From assembly GCF_019216885.1 (NCBI RefSeq), contig NZ_JAAQRC020000001.1, forward strand, positions 558,001-622,000: 64,000 bases of DNA, written 5' to 3'. The notes under the pieces are model-generated. The model worked only from the letters and a program-made list of their open reading frames with translations, had not been told where the DNA came from and ran no database searches. The position numbers and the translations under genes are program-made. This DNA comes from Methylobacterium sp. SyP6R. Lineage in GTDB: Bacteria; Pseudomonadota; Alphaproteobacteria; Rhizobiales; Beijerinckiaceae. This document shows positions 24,958 through 34,597 of this stretch, one piece after another (positions within the stretch are counted from its first letter, which is position 1; each line of letters opens with the position of its first letter).

Positions 24958-26160
24958 ATGACCCAGTTCCGTACCCTCGACGATGCCGGCGACCTGAAGG
25001 GCAAGCGCGTCCTCGTCCGCGTCGACTTCAACGTGCCGATGGACCAGGGCCGCGTCACCGATTCCACCCGCATCACGCGCGTGCTGCCGACGCTTAACGA
25101 ACTCGTCGAGGCCGGCGCGAAGGTGGTTCTGCTGGCCCATTTCGGCCGCCCGAAGGGCAAGCCGGTCGCCGCCGAATCCCTGCGCCCGATCGCCGAGGCG
25201 ACCGCCAGGGAACTCGGCCGCCCGGTCGCCTTCGCGGAGGATTGCATCGGCGAGACGGCCGCCGCGGCGGTCGCGAGCCTGAAGGACGGCGACGTCCTGA
25301 TGCTGGAGAATACCCGCTTCCACGCCGGCGAGGAGAAGAACGACAAGGCCTTCGTCGAGGCGCTGGCCGCAAACGGCGACGTCTACGTCAACGAGGCGTT
25401 CTCGGCCGCCCACCGGGCCCATGCCTCGACGGAAGGCCTCGCCCACGTGCTGCCGGCCTATGCCGGCCGCCTGATGCAGGCCGAACTGGACGCGCTGACC
25501 AAGGGCCTCGAGGCCCCGGCCCGGCCGGTGGTGGCGATCGTCGGCGGCTCCAAGGTCTCGACCAAGATCGACCTGCTCAAGAACCTCGTCGCCAAGGTCG
25601 ATGCCCTGGTGATCGGTGGCGGCATGGCCAACACCTTCCTGCACGCCGCCGGCCTCGGCGTCGGCAAGTCGCTGTGCGAGCGGGATCTGGCCGCCACCGC
25701 CCAAGCCATCATCGAGGCGGCACGCGAGAACAACTGCGCCATCATCCTGCCGGTCGACGGCGTGGTGGCCGAGGAGTTCAAGGCAGGCGCCCCCCACCAC
25801 ACCTACGGGGTCGACGCTATCCCTGACACCGGCATGATCCTCGACATCGGCAGCCTGTCGGTCGACCGGATCGCGGCGGCGATCGACGACGCCAGGACCC
25901 TGGTGTGGAACGGCCCCGTCGGCGCCTTCGAGATCGCACCCTTCGACCAGGGCACGGTGGCGGCGGCCCGCCACGCGGCGGCGCGCACCAAGGCCGGCAA
26001 GCTCGTCTCGGTGGCGGGCGGCGGCGATACGGTGGCGGCGCTCAACCATGCCGGCGTGTCGGCGGACTTCACCTACATCTCGACGGCCGGCGGCGCCTTC
26101 CTCGAATGGCTCGAGGGCAAGCCGCTCCCGGGCGTCGACGCCCTGCGCCGGCAAGCTTGA
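24958..26160 (+). CDS. pgk: Phosphoglycerate kinase
   Basis: The protein has 400 residues and transfers phosphate between 1,3-bisphosphoglycerate and ADP. Motifs are [13 protein letters not shown] at the N-terminus, [22 protein letters not shown], the hinge [23 protein letters not shown], and the nucleotide loop [11 protein letters not shown]. The ATG at 24958 is preferred over an upstream GTG at 24946. It is the third gene of the glycolytic block. Confidence 0.97.
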   Translation: MTQFRTLDDAGDLKGKRVLVRVDFNVPMDQGRVTDSTRITRVLPTLNELVEAGAKVVLLAHFGRPKGKPVAAESLRPIAEATARELGRPVAFAEDCIGETAAAAVASLKDGDVLMLENTRFHAGEEKNDKAFVEALAANGDVYVNEAFSAAHRAHASTEGLAHVLPAYAGRLMQAELDALTKGLEAPARPVVAIVGGSKVSTKIDLLKNLVAKVDALVIGGGMANTFLHAAGLGVGKSLCERDLAATAQAIIEAARENNCAIILPVDGVVAEEFKAGAPHHTYGVDAIPDTGMILDIGSLSVDRIAAAIDDARTLVWNGPVGAFEIAPFDQGTVAAARHAAARTKAGKLVSVAGGGDTVAALNHAGVSADFTYISTAGGAFLEWLEGKPLPGVDALRRQA

Positions 26161-26248
26161 GGGTTTTCGTTCAGGTCGGCCGCGTTAGGACGCCGGCCGA
26201 CCCTTCCGCTATAATCCAGCAACAGTGACAGTCTCGGAGGATTTCGAC

Positions 26249-27334
26249 ATGGCGCGCATCACGCTTAGGCAACTCCTCGACCACGCCGCCGAGCACGGCT
26301 ACGGGGTGCCGGCCTTCAACATCAACAACATGGAGCAGGGCCTCGCCATCATGGCGGCGGCCGACGCCACCGATTCGCCGGTGATCCTGCAGGCGAGCCG
26401 CGGCGCGCGGTCTTATGCCAACGACGTCGTGCTGGCCAAGCTGATCGACGGCCTCGTCGAGATCTATCCCCACATCCCGGTCTGCATGCACCTGGATCAC
26501 GGGAACAACGAGGCGACCTGCGCCACTGCGATCCAGTACGGCTTCACCTCGGTGATGATGGACGGGTCGCTGAAGGCCGACGGCAAGACTCCGGCGGATT
26601 ACAACTACAACGTCGAGATCACCCGCAAGGTGACCGAGATGGCGCACTGGGCCGGCTGCTCGGTCGAGGGCGAGCTCGGCGTGCTCGGCTCGCTCGAGAG
26701 CGGCGAGGGCGAGGCCGAGGACGGCCACGGCGCCGAAGGCGTCCTGTCGCACGACCAGCTGCTCACCGACCCGGCCGAGGCGGAAAAATTCGTGGCGGCC
26801 ACCAAGGTCGACGCGCTCGCCGTCGCCATGGGCACCTCGCACGGCGCCTACAAGTTCACCCGCAAGCCCGACGGCGCGGTGCTGGCGATGAACGTGATCG
26901 AGGAGATCCACCGCCGCCTGCCCAACACCCACCTGGTGATGCACGGCTCCTCGTCGGTCCCGCAGGACCTCCAGGACATCATCAACCAGTATGGCGGCGA
27001 GATGAAGCCGACCTGGGGCGTGCCGGTCGAGGAGATCCAGCGCGGCATCAAGCACGGCGTGCGCAAGATCAACATCGACACCGACAACCGGATGGCGATG
27101 ACCGGCCAGATCCGCAAGATCCTGATGGAGAACAAGGCCGAGTTCGACCCGCGCAAGTACCTGAAGCCGGCGATGGACGCGATGACGAAGCTGTGCAAGC
27201 AGCGCTTCGAGGAGTTCGGCACGGCGGGCAACGCCGGCAAGATCCGTCCGGTCGCGCTGTCCGAGATGGCCAAGCGCTACGCCGCCGGCAAGCTCGACCC
27301 GTCCTTCGCCCCGTCGAAGGCCGCCGCGGAGTAA
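26249..27334 (+). CDS. fba: Class II fructose-bisphosphate aldolase
   Basis: The protein has 361 residues of the zinc-dependent class II family, closest in layout to the Calvin-cycle/CbbA type. Zinc and active-site motifs are [40 protein letters not shown] and [14 protein letters not shown]. The ATG at 26249 has GGAGG 8 nt upstream; the extra residues from an upstream GTG are not used. It cleaves or forms fructose 1,6-bisphosphate and closes the gap-pgk-fba block. Confidence 0.96.
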   Translation: MARITLRQLLDHAAEHGYGVPAFNINNMEQGLAIMAAADATDSPVILQASRGARSYANDVVLAKLIDGLVEIYPHIPVCMHLDHGNNEATCATAIQYGFTSVMMDGSLKADGKTPADYNYNVEITRKVTEMAHWAGCSVEGELGVLGSLESGEGEAEDGHGAEGVLSHDQLLTDPAEAEKFVAATKVDALAVAMGTSHGAYKFTRKPDGAVLAMNVIEEIHRRLPNTHLVMHGSSSVPQDLQDIINQYGGEMKPTWGVPVEEIQRGIKHGVRKINIDTDNRMAMTGQIRKILMENKAEFDPRKYLKPAMDAMTKLCKQRFEEFGTAGNAGKIRPVALSEMAKRYAAGKLDPSFAPSKAAAE

Positions 27335-27391
27335 GGCCCTTGCGGCGCGGGTGATCTCGCGCCGCATCGCCGCCCCATTGACCATGCAGCA

Positions 27392-27427
27392 GGGCGGGCG
27401 GCCGGGGGGCCGTCCGCCCCGCGCGTT
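27392..27427 (+). terminator. Terminator-like hairpin after fba
   Basis: GGGCGGGCGGCC and GGCCGTCCGCCC form a 12-bp stem with one G-T pair around a 4-nt loop, followed by GCGCGTTTT. It lies between fba and the ThiE-like gene. Confidence 0.5.
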
Positions 27428-27464
27428 TTGCGCCCCTGTCCGTCCCGAAGGCTCGAAGACCCCG

Positions 27465-28181
27465 ATGGCCGATCCCCAGACCCGCCTGATCCTCCTCACC
27501 GCCCCCGAGGCCGGCCCGGACCTGAAGGACAGGCTGGCGCGCGCGGTCGCGGCCGGCGACGTCGCCGCGGTGATCCTGCGCCTGCCGCCCGGCGACGAGC
27601 GGGCGCTGGTCAACGCCGTCAAGGCGGTGGCGCCGGCGGTGCAGGAGGCCGGCGCCGCCCTGGTGCTGGCCGGCGGCGGCGGCATCGATCTGGCCACCGT
27701 GGCCTCCCGCAGCGGCGCCGACGGCGTCCACGTCCCGGCGAATTACGGGGCGGAGGATCAGCCGGACGCCGACATCCCCGCGGAGGCCGACGGCGACGAG
27801 GCGGAGGACGAGGAGAGCGACGGCCCGCTGCGTGCGCTCCGCGAGCGCCTGCGCGACGGCCGCATCCTCGGGGTCGGGCGCCTGCGCAGCAAGCACGCCG
27901 CCATGGAGGCCGGCGAGGCCGGCGCCGATTACGTCCTGTTCGGCGACGAGTCGAAGCTTGCCCACGACGACCTCCTGGCGCGGCTGACCTGGTGGGTCGA
28001 GATCTTCGAGACGCCCTGCATCGCGCTCGCCCGCAACCTCGAGGACGTGCCGGACCTCGTCGCCACGGGGGCCGAGTTCATCGGCCTCGATCCCGCCCTC
28101 TGGGCCGGGGAGGGGGGCGAGGCCGCGGTGGCCGAGGCGCAGGCCGCGATCCGGAACCGCCCCGCGGGCGGGGAGGGGTGA
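27465..28181 (+). CDS. ThiE-like (thiamine-phosphate synthase superfamily) protein
   Basis: The protein has 238 residues with a TIM-barrel TMP-TENI pattern: AALVLAGGGGIDLA, DGVHVPANY in place of the usual GVHLGQ, and GVGRLRSKHAAMEAGEAGADYVLFG near the phosphate site. An acidic insert (residues of about 98-120) interrupts the barrel, and the QLR-type substrate motif of true ThiE is not visible. It is therefore likely a ThiE paralogue rather than the main thiamine-phosphate synthase. It lies 2 bp ahead of the Sel1-repeat gene and is co-transcribed with it. Confidence 0.75.
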   Translation: MADPQTRLILLTAPEAGPDLKDRLARAVAAGDVAAVILRLPPGDERALVNAVKAVAPAVQEAGAALVLAGGGGIDLATVASRSGADGVHVPANYGAEDQPDADIPAEADGDEAEDEESDGPLRALRERLRDGRILGVGRLRSKHAAMEAGEAGADYVLFGDESKLAHDDLLARLTWWVEIFETPCIALARNLEDVPDLVATGAEFIGLDPALWAGEGGEAAVAEAQAAIRNRPAGGEG

Positions 28182-28183
28182 GA

Positions 28184-29248
28184 ATGCGGAATTCCCGCCT
28201 CGCGACTCTCGCGCTTCTCGGGGCTTTCGGCCTCGCGGCCGGGCCGGCCGGGGCCCGCTCGGTCCCGGCTCCGGCCGAATCCGCCACACCGGGAGGCGTC
28301 AAGCCGGGCGTCGTCCCGCCGAATTTCGGCGCGACCACCAACACCTTCGGCGCGTCGAAGTCGAACCAGACCCTGCCGGGCGCGGCCTCGCTGCCGCCCG
28401 CGCCCTCGAACGACCCGAATGCGGATCTCGCCTACGGCGCCTATCAGCGCGGCTTCTACGTCACGGCGTTCCGCGAGGCGACGAAGCGGCTGGAGAAGAA
28501 CAAGACCGACTTTCCCGCCATGACCCTGCTGGCGGAACTCTACAGCCAGGGCCTCGGCGTCCGCCAGGATCCCGCGCGGGCCGCCGAGTGGTACCGACTG
28601 GCCGCCAATCTCGGCGATCCCCATGCCGCCGCCACCCTCGGCATGATGCAGATCGAGGGCCGCGGCGTGCCCAAGGACCAGGCCGCGGGCCGCGCCCTCC
28701 TGGAGAAGGCCGCCGCCCGGGCCGATGCCACGGCGAGCTACAACCTCGCCCTGATCCTCCTCGGCACCGGAACGCCCGCCGACCTGACCCGCGCCGTCGA
28801 GCTGCTGCGCCAGGCCGCCCACCAGGAGCTGGCCCCGGCCCAGCACGCGCTCGGCGTGCTCTACCTCCAGGGCCGCGGCGTGCCCAAGGACACGACCAAG
28901 GCCGCCGGCTGGTTCCGCCGCGCGGCCGATAACGGCGATCTCGCCGGCGAGGTCGAGTTCTCGATCCTGCTGTTCAACGGCGAGGGCGTGCCGAAGGACG
29001 AGACCCGCGCCGCCCGCTACTTCCGCCACGCCGCCTTCCGGGGCAACGCCGTGGCCCAGAACCGGGTCGCCCGGCTCTACGCCAGCGGCCGCGGCGTGCA
29101 GAAGAACCTCGTCGAGGCCGCCGCCTGGGACATCGCCGCCCGGGCGCAGGGGCTGTCGGATGCCTGGCTCACCCAGGCGGTGTCCGGGCTCAACGCGGAG
29201 GAGAAGGCCCGGGCCGAGCGGCTGGCGGCGGACCGGGCGGGGCCGTGA
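28184..29248 (+). CDS. Secreted Sel1/TPR-repeat protein
   Basis: The protein has 354 residues. An N-terminal signal peptide (ATLALLGAFGLAAGPAGARS) is followed by a Pro/Ala-rich linker to about residue 80. At least five Sel1-like repeats follow (for example YSQGLGVRQDPARAAEWYRLAA, ARYFRHAAFRGNAVAQNRVA). Such proteins serve as periplasmic scaffolds. GGGAGGGG just upstream and a 2-bp gap after the ThiE-like gene indicate an operon. Confidence 0.85.
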   Translation: MRNSRLATLALLGAFGLAAGPAGARSVPAPAESATPGGVKPGVVPPNFGATTNTFGASKSNQTLPGAASLPPAPSNDPNADLAYGAYQRGFYVTAFREATKRLEKNKTDFPAMTLLAELYSQGLGVRQDPARAAEWYRLAANLGDPHAAATLGMMQIEGRGVPKDQAAGRALLEKAAARADATASYNLALILLGTGTPADLTRAVELLRQAAHQELAPAQHALGVLYLQGRGVPKDTTKAAGWFRRAADNGDLAGEVEFSILLFNGEGVPKDETRAARYFRHAAFRGNAVAQNRVARLYASGRGVQKNLVEAAAWDIAARAQGLSDAWLTQAVSGLNAEEKARAERLAADRAGP

Positions 29249-29278
29249 GCGGGTGATGTCCATCTACCGGAGGGCATC

Positions 29279-29554
29279 GTGGAACGTGCACTGACCGAGG
29301 CGGTCAAAGGCCTGAAGCGGTTCGGCCCGGACGACCTTGTCTTCGCCCTGGCGATCCTTGGAACGTTCGGGGCATTGGCGGTCGGCGCGCCTCCGGCCTG
29401 GACGGTTGCTGCGGGTTGTGGATTTTGCCTGCTCTGGCTGCTGCGCAACTACGTGGATGCGCTGATCGCGTTGCGTACCAAGAAGGCCGAGCTTGAGATC
29501 GAGGCGCAGCGGGGCGGGAAGCGCATGATCGAGAAGGCCAGGAAATCGCTGTAA
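29279..29554 (+). CDS. Small membrane protein of unknown function
   Basis: The protein has 91 residues starting at the GTG at 29279 with GGAGGG upstream. Two hydrophobic segments (about 20-37 and 41-58) are followed by a charged C-terminal tail (TKKAELEIEAQRGGKRMIEKA). The sequence is slightly less GC-rich than its neighbours. No family is recognised. It lies 30 bp after the Sel1-repeat gene. Confidence 0.6.
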   Translation: MERALTEAVKGLKRFGPDDLVFALAILGTFGALAVGAPPAWTVAAGCGFCLLWLLRNYVDALIALRTKKAELEIEAQRGGKRMIEKARKSL

Positions 29555-29617
29555 CCGCGACAAACCCGCCCTTCGTCCCTATCTTTCACCCCGGACATCC
29601 GCGCCCCGGTGCTGATC

Positions 29618-30130
29618 ATGCAAGAAACGGCCATTATTATCGCGATCCTCGCGCTCGCGGCTCTGTCGGCCCGGGAGCTCGTCCGGATGACGGCCGAGGC
29701 GCGCCGGAAAGCCCGCCTGATCGAGGGCGCGCGGATGGACCTGTCCCGCTGCCTCGCGGTCACCGAGCGGGCGCTGGCGGATGACCGCGTGCCCGCCCTC
29801 CTCAAGGCCGTGCTCTACAACCAGGCGGCGGCTTTGGCCGATCCCGCCGTCGGGCGGGCCCGGGTGGCGGAATTCGCGCGCGCCCCGGGGCGCGAGGACG
29901 GGCCGGATCGCGACGATCCCATCGACCACTCCCTCGACCGGCTGGCCGCGATCGATGCGGGTCTCGCCTTCGATTGCCGGGCGGCGCTGACGCAAGGGCT
30001 GATGGCGCTGCTGCTCCTGCACGCCGACGAGGTCGCGGTCGATCGGGCGACGCGGGACGTGGTCCGGCGTCGCCACGGGCTGCCGGCGCGGCTGGACCTC
30101 CTGTTCGGCGAGGCGACGGCCCCCGTGTGA
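29618..30130 (+). CDS. Hypothetical protein with N-terminal membrane helix
   Basis: The protein has 170 residues: one N-terminal hydrophobic helix (about 5-22, AIIIAILALAALSA) followed by a helical Arg/Ala/Leu-rich soluble region. The ATG at 29618 is preferred over a GTG 9 nt upstream. No family is recognised. It lies 63 bp after the previous small membrane protein on the same strand. Confidence 0.6.
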   Translation: MQETAIIIAILALAALSARELVRMTAEARRKARLIEGARMDLSRCLAVTERALADDRVPALLKAVLYNQAAALADPAVGRARVAEFARAPGREDGPDRDDPIDHSLDRLAAIDAGLAFDCRAALTQGLMALLLLHADEVAVDRATRDVVRRRHGLPARLDLLFGEATAPV

Positions 30131-30321
30131 GACGCAGGCCGGATTTTCTCCACGAACCGATGTGACATGCCGCGCGATGCGGCTTAGAGGCATCCATCAG
30201 TGACGCTGCCCGTGCCGCGAGGTGCGGGCCGCATTCCGTTTGCATTCGTCGTGCAGGGCAACCGCGCCCGCCATCAAGGACCACCTATGACCCCGACCCG
30301 CATTCCGGGAGCCGCCGCCCG

Positions 30322-31116
30322 ATGATCGTCTCCCCCCTGATGACCGTGATGGTCGATGCCGTGCGCAAGGCGGCGCGCGGGCTCAAGCGCGATTTCGGCG
30401 AGATCGAGAACCTGCAGGTCTCGCGAAAGGGCCCGGGCGACTTCGTCACCGCCGCCGACCGCAAGGCCGAGGCGACCCTGCGCGAGGCTCTGATGAAGGC
30501 CCGGCCGGGCTACGGCCTGATCATGGAGGAGAGCGGGGTCATCGAGGGCCAGGACAAGACCCATACCTGGCACGTCGACCCCCTCGACGGCACCACCAAC
30601 TTCCTGCACGGCGTGCCGCATTTCTGCATCTCGGTCGGCCTCGAGCGCGAGGGCACGATGGTGGCCGCGGTGATCTACGAGCCCATCAAGGACGAGCTCT
30701 ACATCGCCGAGCGCGGCAAGGGCGCGTTCCTCAACAACAAGCGCCTGCGGGTCGCCGGCCGGCAGGACCTCGCCGACAGCCTGGCGCTCTACGGCTCGCC
30801 CTATCTCGGCCGCGGCAGCCATCCGCGCCTGCTCAAGGAACTCGCCGCCGTGATGGCGGTGACCGGCGGCGTGCGCCAGACCGGCTCGGCCGCCCTCGAC
30901 CTCGCGGCGGTCGCCTGCGGCCGGGCCGACCTGTACTGGGAGCGCGACCTCCAGACCTGGGACATGGCCGCCGGCCTGCTCCTGGTGCGCGAGGCCGGGG
31001 GCTTCGCCAGCAGCGCCGATGGCGGCGCCGACCCGATGACCGCCCGCTCGGTCGCCTGCGGCAACGAGGTGCTCCAGCGCGAGCTGGTCGCCATCCTGCG
31101 CAAGGTCGGCGGCTGA
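30322..31116 (+). CDS. suhB: Inositol monophosphatase family protein (SuhB-like)
   Basis: The protein has 264 residues of the FIG phosphatase superfamily. Metal- and phosphate-binding motifs are [34 protein letters not shown] and [15 protein letters not shown], all in the standard order. It should hydrolyse inositol 1-phosphate or related sugar phosphates; SuhB-like proteins can also affect transcription. The 190 bp upstream holds no gene. Confidence 0.9.
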   Translation: MIVSPLMTVMVDAVRKAARGLKRDFGEIENLQVSRKGPGDFVTAADRKAEATLREALMKARPGYGLIMEESGVIEGQDKTHTWHVDPLDGTTNFLHGVPHFCISVGLEREGTMVAAVIYEPIKDELYIAERGKGAFLNNKRLRVAGRQDLADSLALYGSPYLGRGSHPRLLKELAAVMAVTGGVRQTGSAALDLAAVACGRADLYWERDLQTWDMAAGLLLVREAGGFASSADGGADPMTARSVACGNEVLQRELVAILRKVGG

Positions 31117-31190
31117 CGGCAGCCGCCCGGGCCGGTTCCCGACCGGCCCCGGGCCTTCCCCGCCGAACTCTCGAAAAAAGGCCCTACGCC

Positions 31191-31736
31191 ATGGACCCGC
31201 GCACCACGTCCGCTCTCAAGGACGCGATCCGCTCGATCCCGGACTATCCGAAGCCCGGCATCATGTTTCGCGACATCACCACCCTGCTCGGCGACGCCCG
31301 CGCCTTCCGGCGCGCGGTCGACGAGCTGGTGCACCCTTACGCGGGCGGCCGGATCGACCAGGTCGCCGGCATCGAGGCGCGGGGCTTCATCCTCGGCGGC
31401 GCCATCGCCCACCAGCTCTCCTCGGGCTTCGTGCCGATCCGCAAGAAGGGCAAGCTGCCCCACACCACGGTCTCGATTGCCTACGCGCTCGAATACGGCA
31501 CCGACGAGATGGAGATCCATTCCGACGCGGTGAAGCCCGGCGACCGGGTGATCCTCGTCGACGACCTGATCGCCACCGGCGGCACCGCCACGGCGGCGGT
31601 GGAATTGCTGCGCCGGATCGGCGCCGAGGTGGTGGCGGCCTGCTTCGTCATCGACCTGCCGGAACTCGGCGGCGCCGACCGCCTGCGCGCCCTCGACCTG
31701 CCGGTGCGGACCCTGATCGAGTTCGACGGGCACTGA
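31191..31736 (+). CDS. apt: Adenine phosphoribosyltransferase
   Basis: The protein has 181 residues and converts adenine plus PRPP to AMP for purine salvage. Motifs are [35 protein letters not shown] and the PRPP loop [20 protein letters not shown]. It follows suhB by 74 bp and ends in a strong terminator. The purine synthesis genes purS/purQ lie just beyond on the opposite strand. Confidence 0.95.
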   Translation: MDPRTTSALKDAIRSIPDYPKPGIMFRDITTLLGDARAFRRAVDELVHPYAGGRIDQVAGIEARGFILGGAIAHQLSSGFVPIRKKGKLPHTTVSIAYALEYGTDEMEIHSDAVKPGDRVILVDDLIATGGTATAAVELLRRIGAEVVAACFVIDLPELGGADRLRALDLPVRTLIEFDGH

Positions 31737-31743
31737 CGAAAAA

Positions 31744-31763
31744 GGCGGGCTGCAAGGCCCGCC
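31744..31763 (+). terminator. Intrinsic terminator after apt
   Basis: GGCGGGC, a TGCAAG loop and GCCCGCC form a 7-bp stem 7 bp after the apt stop, with AAAAA upstream giving T-rich complement for the opposite strand. Confidence 0.6.
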
Positions 31764-31780
31764 TCGTAATCGTTATTCAT

Positions 31781-31927
31781 CCCACTCCGCCCACCTCATC
31801 CTGAGGTGTCAGTCGATCGAAGATCGACTGACCTCGAAGGAGGGCTCCAGAAGTCTCTGAGCTAGCTGGAGCCCTCCTTCGAGGCCCACTGCGTGGGCAC
31901 CTCAGGATGAGGTCGAGAGTGGGATGG
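31781..31927. repeat. Rhizobiales-type palindromic repeat, copy 1
   Basis: Outer arms ACCTCATCCTGAGGTG at 31793-31808 and CACCTCAGGATGAGGT at 31898-31913 enclose a second inverted pair around GAAGGAGGGCTCCAG / CTGGAGCCCTCCTTC. Copies 2 and 3 lie at 53540-53685 and 56408-56585. Confidence 0.85.
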
Positions 31928-31954
31928 ATGGGGCGAGCAGCCGAAAAGCTCCCC

Positions 31955-32641
31955 TCACGCCGCCTTGGCCAGGCTCTCGAACAGCCCGCGCCCGTCGGTG
32001 CCGCCGACCAGGCCTTCCACGAAATTCTCCGGGTGCGGCATCAGCCCGAGGACGTTGCGGCTCTCGGAATAGATGCCGGCGATGGAATTGAGCGAGCCGT
32101 TGCGGTTGGCCTCGACCGTGAGCCCGCCGGCCGCGTCACAGTAGCGGAACGCCACCCTTCCCTCGCCCTCGATCCGCGCCAGGGTCTCGGGATCGGCGAA
32201 GTAGTTGCCCTCGCCATGCGCGATGCAGACGTCGATCACCTGGTGCTGCGTGTAGGCCTTCGTGAAGGCGGTGTCGGTGCGCTCGACCCGCAGGGTCTGC
32301 CGGTGGCAGAGGAAGCGGCGGTTGACGTTGCGCATCAGCACGCCCGGCAGCAGGCCGGACTCGCACAGGATCTGGAAGCCGTTGCAGATGCCGAGCACGA
32401 GCCCGCCGCGGGCGGCGTGCGCCCGCACCGCGTCCATGGCGTGAGCCCGCCCGGCGATGGCGCCGCAGCGCAGGTAATCGCCGTAGGAGAAGCCGCCGGG
32501 CAGGACCGCGAGGTCGGTGCCGGCGGGCAATTCGGTCTCGGTGTGCCAGACGGTCACCACCTCGGCGCCCGAAAGGCGCAGGGCCCGCGCGACGTCCCGC
32601 TCGCGGTTCGAGCCCGGGAAGACGACGATTGCGGCCTTCAT
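31955..32641 (-). CDS. purQ: Phosphoribosylformylglycinamidine synthase, glutaminase subunit
   Basis: The protein has 228 residues of the class I glutamine amidotransferase type. The catalytic Cys is in GLVLGICNGFQIL, the catalytic His/Glu are in MPHPENF near the C-terminus, and VVFPGSNRERD and LPGGFSYGDYLRCGAIA are typical of PurQ. It supplies ammonia to PurL with PurS. Its start overlaps the purS stop by 4 nt (ATGA). purL is not in the window. Confidence 0.96.
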   Translation of the reverse strand: MKAAIVVFPGSNRERDVARALRLSGAEVVTVWHTETELPAGTDLAVLPGGFSYGDYLRCGAIAGRAHAMDAVRAHAARGGLVLGICNGFQILCESGLLPGVLMRNVNRRFLCHRQTLRVERTDTAFTKAYTQHQVIDVCIAHGEGNYFADPETLARIEGEGRVAFRYCDAAGGLTVEANRNGSLNSIAGIYSESRNVLGLMPHPENFVEGLVGGTDGRGLFESLAKAA

Positions 32642-32880
32642 CGGGCGATCTCGACGCGGTAGTTCTCGACCACGGTGTTGGCGAGCAGCCGGTCGCAGGC
32701 CGCCTTCACGGTCGCCTCGGCGGCGGCCTCGTCGGCGGCCTCGACCTCGACCTCGAAGAACTTGCCCTGGCGCACTCCGGCGATGCCGGTGATCCCGAGC
32801 GAGCGCAGCGCCCCCTCGATCGCCTTGCCCTGGGGGTCGAGGACGCCGGTCTTCAGGGTAACGGTGACGCGCGCTTTCAT
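32638..32880 (-). CDS. purS: Phosphoribosylformylglycinamidine synthase subunit PurS
   Basis: The protein has 80 residues. It begins MKARVTVTLKTGVLDPQGKA and has the IEGALRSLGI and FFEVEVEA segments of the PurS fold, which bridges PurQ and PurL. It overlaps purQ by 4 nt, so the two are translationally coupled. The start at 32880 excludes a shadow extension. Confidence 0.95.
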   Translation of the reverse strand: MKARVTVTLKTGVLDPQGKAIEGALRSLGITGIAGVRQGKFFEVEVEAADEAAAEATVKAACDRLLANTVVENYRVEIAR

Positions 32881-33051
32881 CGGCCAGACCTTCGGCAGCG
32901 GAGGGCTTCTTTCCGGCTTCCGATAGTGCGGAACGGTCCCCGAGGCAACGCCGGGTGCGGCTCGCACCGGGACGACGACAGCGCGAGGAGCGGTCCATCG
33001 GCCGGTCCCGGGCGTCAGGTCCTTTGGGTGTTATATGGGCCGGCGCACACA

Positions 33052-33079
33052 TTGATCTTTGCTGGTAGGATTCTAATAC
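33052..33079 (+). promoter_or_regulatory. Candidate promoter for luxR
   Basis: TTGATC (33052-33057), a 16-nt spacer and TAATAC (33074-33079) form a sigma70-like pair about 75 bp before the luxR start. No lux-box dyad was convincingly seen. Confidence 0.35.
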
Positions 33080-33153
33080 TGGACCAGGGCCGGCGGCGAT
33101 CGCACGGTGGACGAGGTCGCTTCGCGCGCGGGTGCGGGGTTCAGGGGTGGGTC

Positions 33154-33891
33154 ATGTCGGACGCTGGTGACGCGTTCATTCGCCAATCATTCGACCTGAT
33201 CGACGGCTTCGACGAGATGTCGGATCCGCTCGACGTGCAGCAGCGCGTGCTCGATCTCGTCAAGGATTGCGGCTTCACGTACTTCACGATCACGCGGTTG
33301 CCGCAGCCGAGCGAGCGACTGGGACCTAACGTCCTGCTCAGCATCTGGCCTAAGGGCTGGCTGTCGCATTACGATCGGGTCGGCCATTACCGCTACGACC
33401 CGGTGGTCCGACATTGCTACCGGACTATCGAGCCGTTCACCTGGACCGAAGTGCATTACGAGCCGGAAATCCTGCCGCGCGCCCGCCGCGTCATGGACGA
33501 GGCGACCGACCACGGCATGGCGGTCGGATTCTGCGTGCCGATCCACGACGCGATGGGCTTCCAGGCGGTCGTGTCCCTGGCAGGGCGGCAGGTCGAGTTG
33601 CCCCCGCGTGTCCGCCGCGGCGTCCACATGCTCGGGCTCTACGCCTGGGGGGCGGCGGAACGGACCACGGCCCAGCGGCGAAAGCCGACCGGACGGCTGC
33701 TCAGCGCCCGCGAGCGCGACGTGCTGTCGTGGGCAGCGCTCGGCCACACATCCGAAGAAGTCGCCGACATTTTGGGTATTTCCAACCAGACCGTCAACAC
33801 GCATCTCAAGAACGCCCGCGTGAAGATCGGCACACGCAACACGACCCACACTGTGGTCGAGGCCTTGCGGCGGCGTGAGATCACGCTCTAA
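33154..33891 (+). CDS. LuxR-family autoinducer-binding transcriptional regulator
   Basis: The protein has 245 residues. The autoinducer-binding domain (about 15-165) keeps the Trp-Tyr-Asp pattern of TraR: W69, Y73 and D82, with the same spacing as TraR W57, Y61, D70. The C-terminal LuxR HTH (about 180-245) has LSARERDVLSWAALGHTSEEVA and ISNQTVNTHLKNARVKI. It should bind an acyl-homoserine lactone made by the luxI homologue encoded about 700 bp downstream on the same strand. Its TAA stop lies inside the first dispersed repeat of the spacer. Confidence 0.92.
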   Translation: MSDAGDAFIRQSFDLIDGFDEMSDPLDVQQRVLDLVKDCGFTYFTITRLPQPSERLGPNVLLSIWPKGWLSHYDRVGHYRYDPVVRHCYRTIEPFTWTEVHYEPEILPRARRVMDEATDHGMAVGFCVPIHDAMGFQAVVSLAGRQVELPPRVRRGVHMLGLYAWGAAERTTAQRRKPTGRLLSARERDVLSWAALGHTSEEVADILGISNQTVNTHLKNARVKIGTRNTTHTVVEALRRREITL

Positions 33892-33983
33892 AGCGCTGCC
33901 CGATCACGTTGCGATCGGACGGTTCCTTGGTTTATCTATTTTGCGATAGTATGTTCCGACGAAATGTTATCCATTTTGTCTAA
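33888..33983. repeat. MITE-like dispersed palindromic repeat, copy D
   Basis: A degenerate copy bounded by CTAA on both sides (33888-33891 and 33980-33983). It keeps the GATCACGTTGCGATCGG arm and the TTCCGACGAA core. Its left CTAA contains the luxR stop codon. Confidence 0.65.
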
Positions 33984-34388
33984 AAATACTTCAGGCAATG
34001 TTGCGCCCTGCGCCCCGGCTTGATGCCTTTGGCGAAACTCCCGGCCGCCATCGTCGATCGCTGCGGCGGCGCCAGTGCGGCGGGCGTCCTCCGGCGCGGC
34101 CGGGGGCGTAACGTCCCCTTCGGTGCCCGGCGTGGCACGTCGATGTCCGGTCGGGAGCGGATGTCCGGCCGCCCGTGTACGCGAACGGCTTCGGCGCCCG
34201 CCGGATCTTGCCCGGCGACCGAGCGGGCGGCGCATCCCGTCATCTGTGCAGCCACGACCCGCCGCCCATGCGGGACGGTCCGCAGGCGCAACGCCGGCCG
34301 ACACGTCGCTCGCCGAGCCATTTCGCGTCAAGTCTTGGCGGGTGCGCGGACCGCCGTGACCCTGGCATCATGATATAATCCGAACGGC
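33984..34388. other. Gene-free spacer between luxR and luxI
   Basis: The open frames on both strands look compositional, and none has a convincing ribosome binding site or recognisable family. The segment separates two MITE-like repeats; nothing else is visible. Confidence 0.5.
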
Positions 34389-34494
34389 CTAGAGCACTTC
34401 ACGATCGCGTTGCAATCGCGAAGCTCTCTAGGTCTTTGATGTTGCCGCATTTTCTGCGACGAACCGGCATCCACTTCGTCGGAAAATGCTCTAG
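34389..34494. repeat. MITE-like dispersed palindromic repeat, copy C (best preserved)
   Basis: This 106-bp element begins CTAGAGCA and ends TGCTCTAG, perfect 8-bp terminal inverted repeats that include CTAG. Internal arms are CACGATCGCG / ATCGCGAAG and GCGACGAACC / TTCGTCGG. It lies about 100 bp upstream of luxI. Confidence 0.85.
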
Positions 34495-34597
34495 CGATCG
34501 GTGCGCCGTAAAAGTCAGCCCTTCCATCACTATTTTTCGGGATACCGGGACACCCTCTCGTCTGCGCGAATGCTGCCAGAGCGAGAGAGATACCCGC

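Noticed and set aside
31781..31927. CRISPR-like array in the palindromic repeats
   Set aside because: The repeats are nested inverted arms present once per locus, not direct repeats with unique spacers.
34495..34597. A lux-box upstream of luxI
   Set aside because: I looked for an 18-20 bp dyad; the GGGATACCGGGAC segment is not a convincing inverted repeat.
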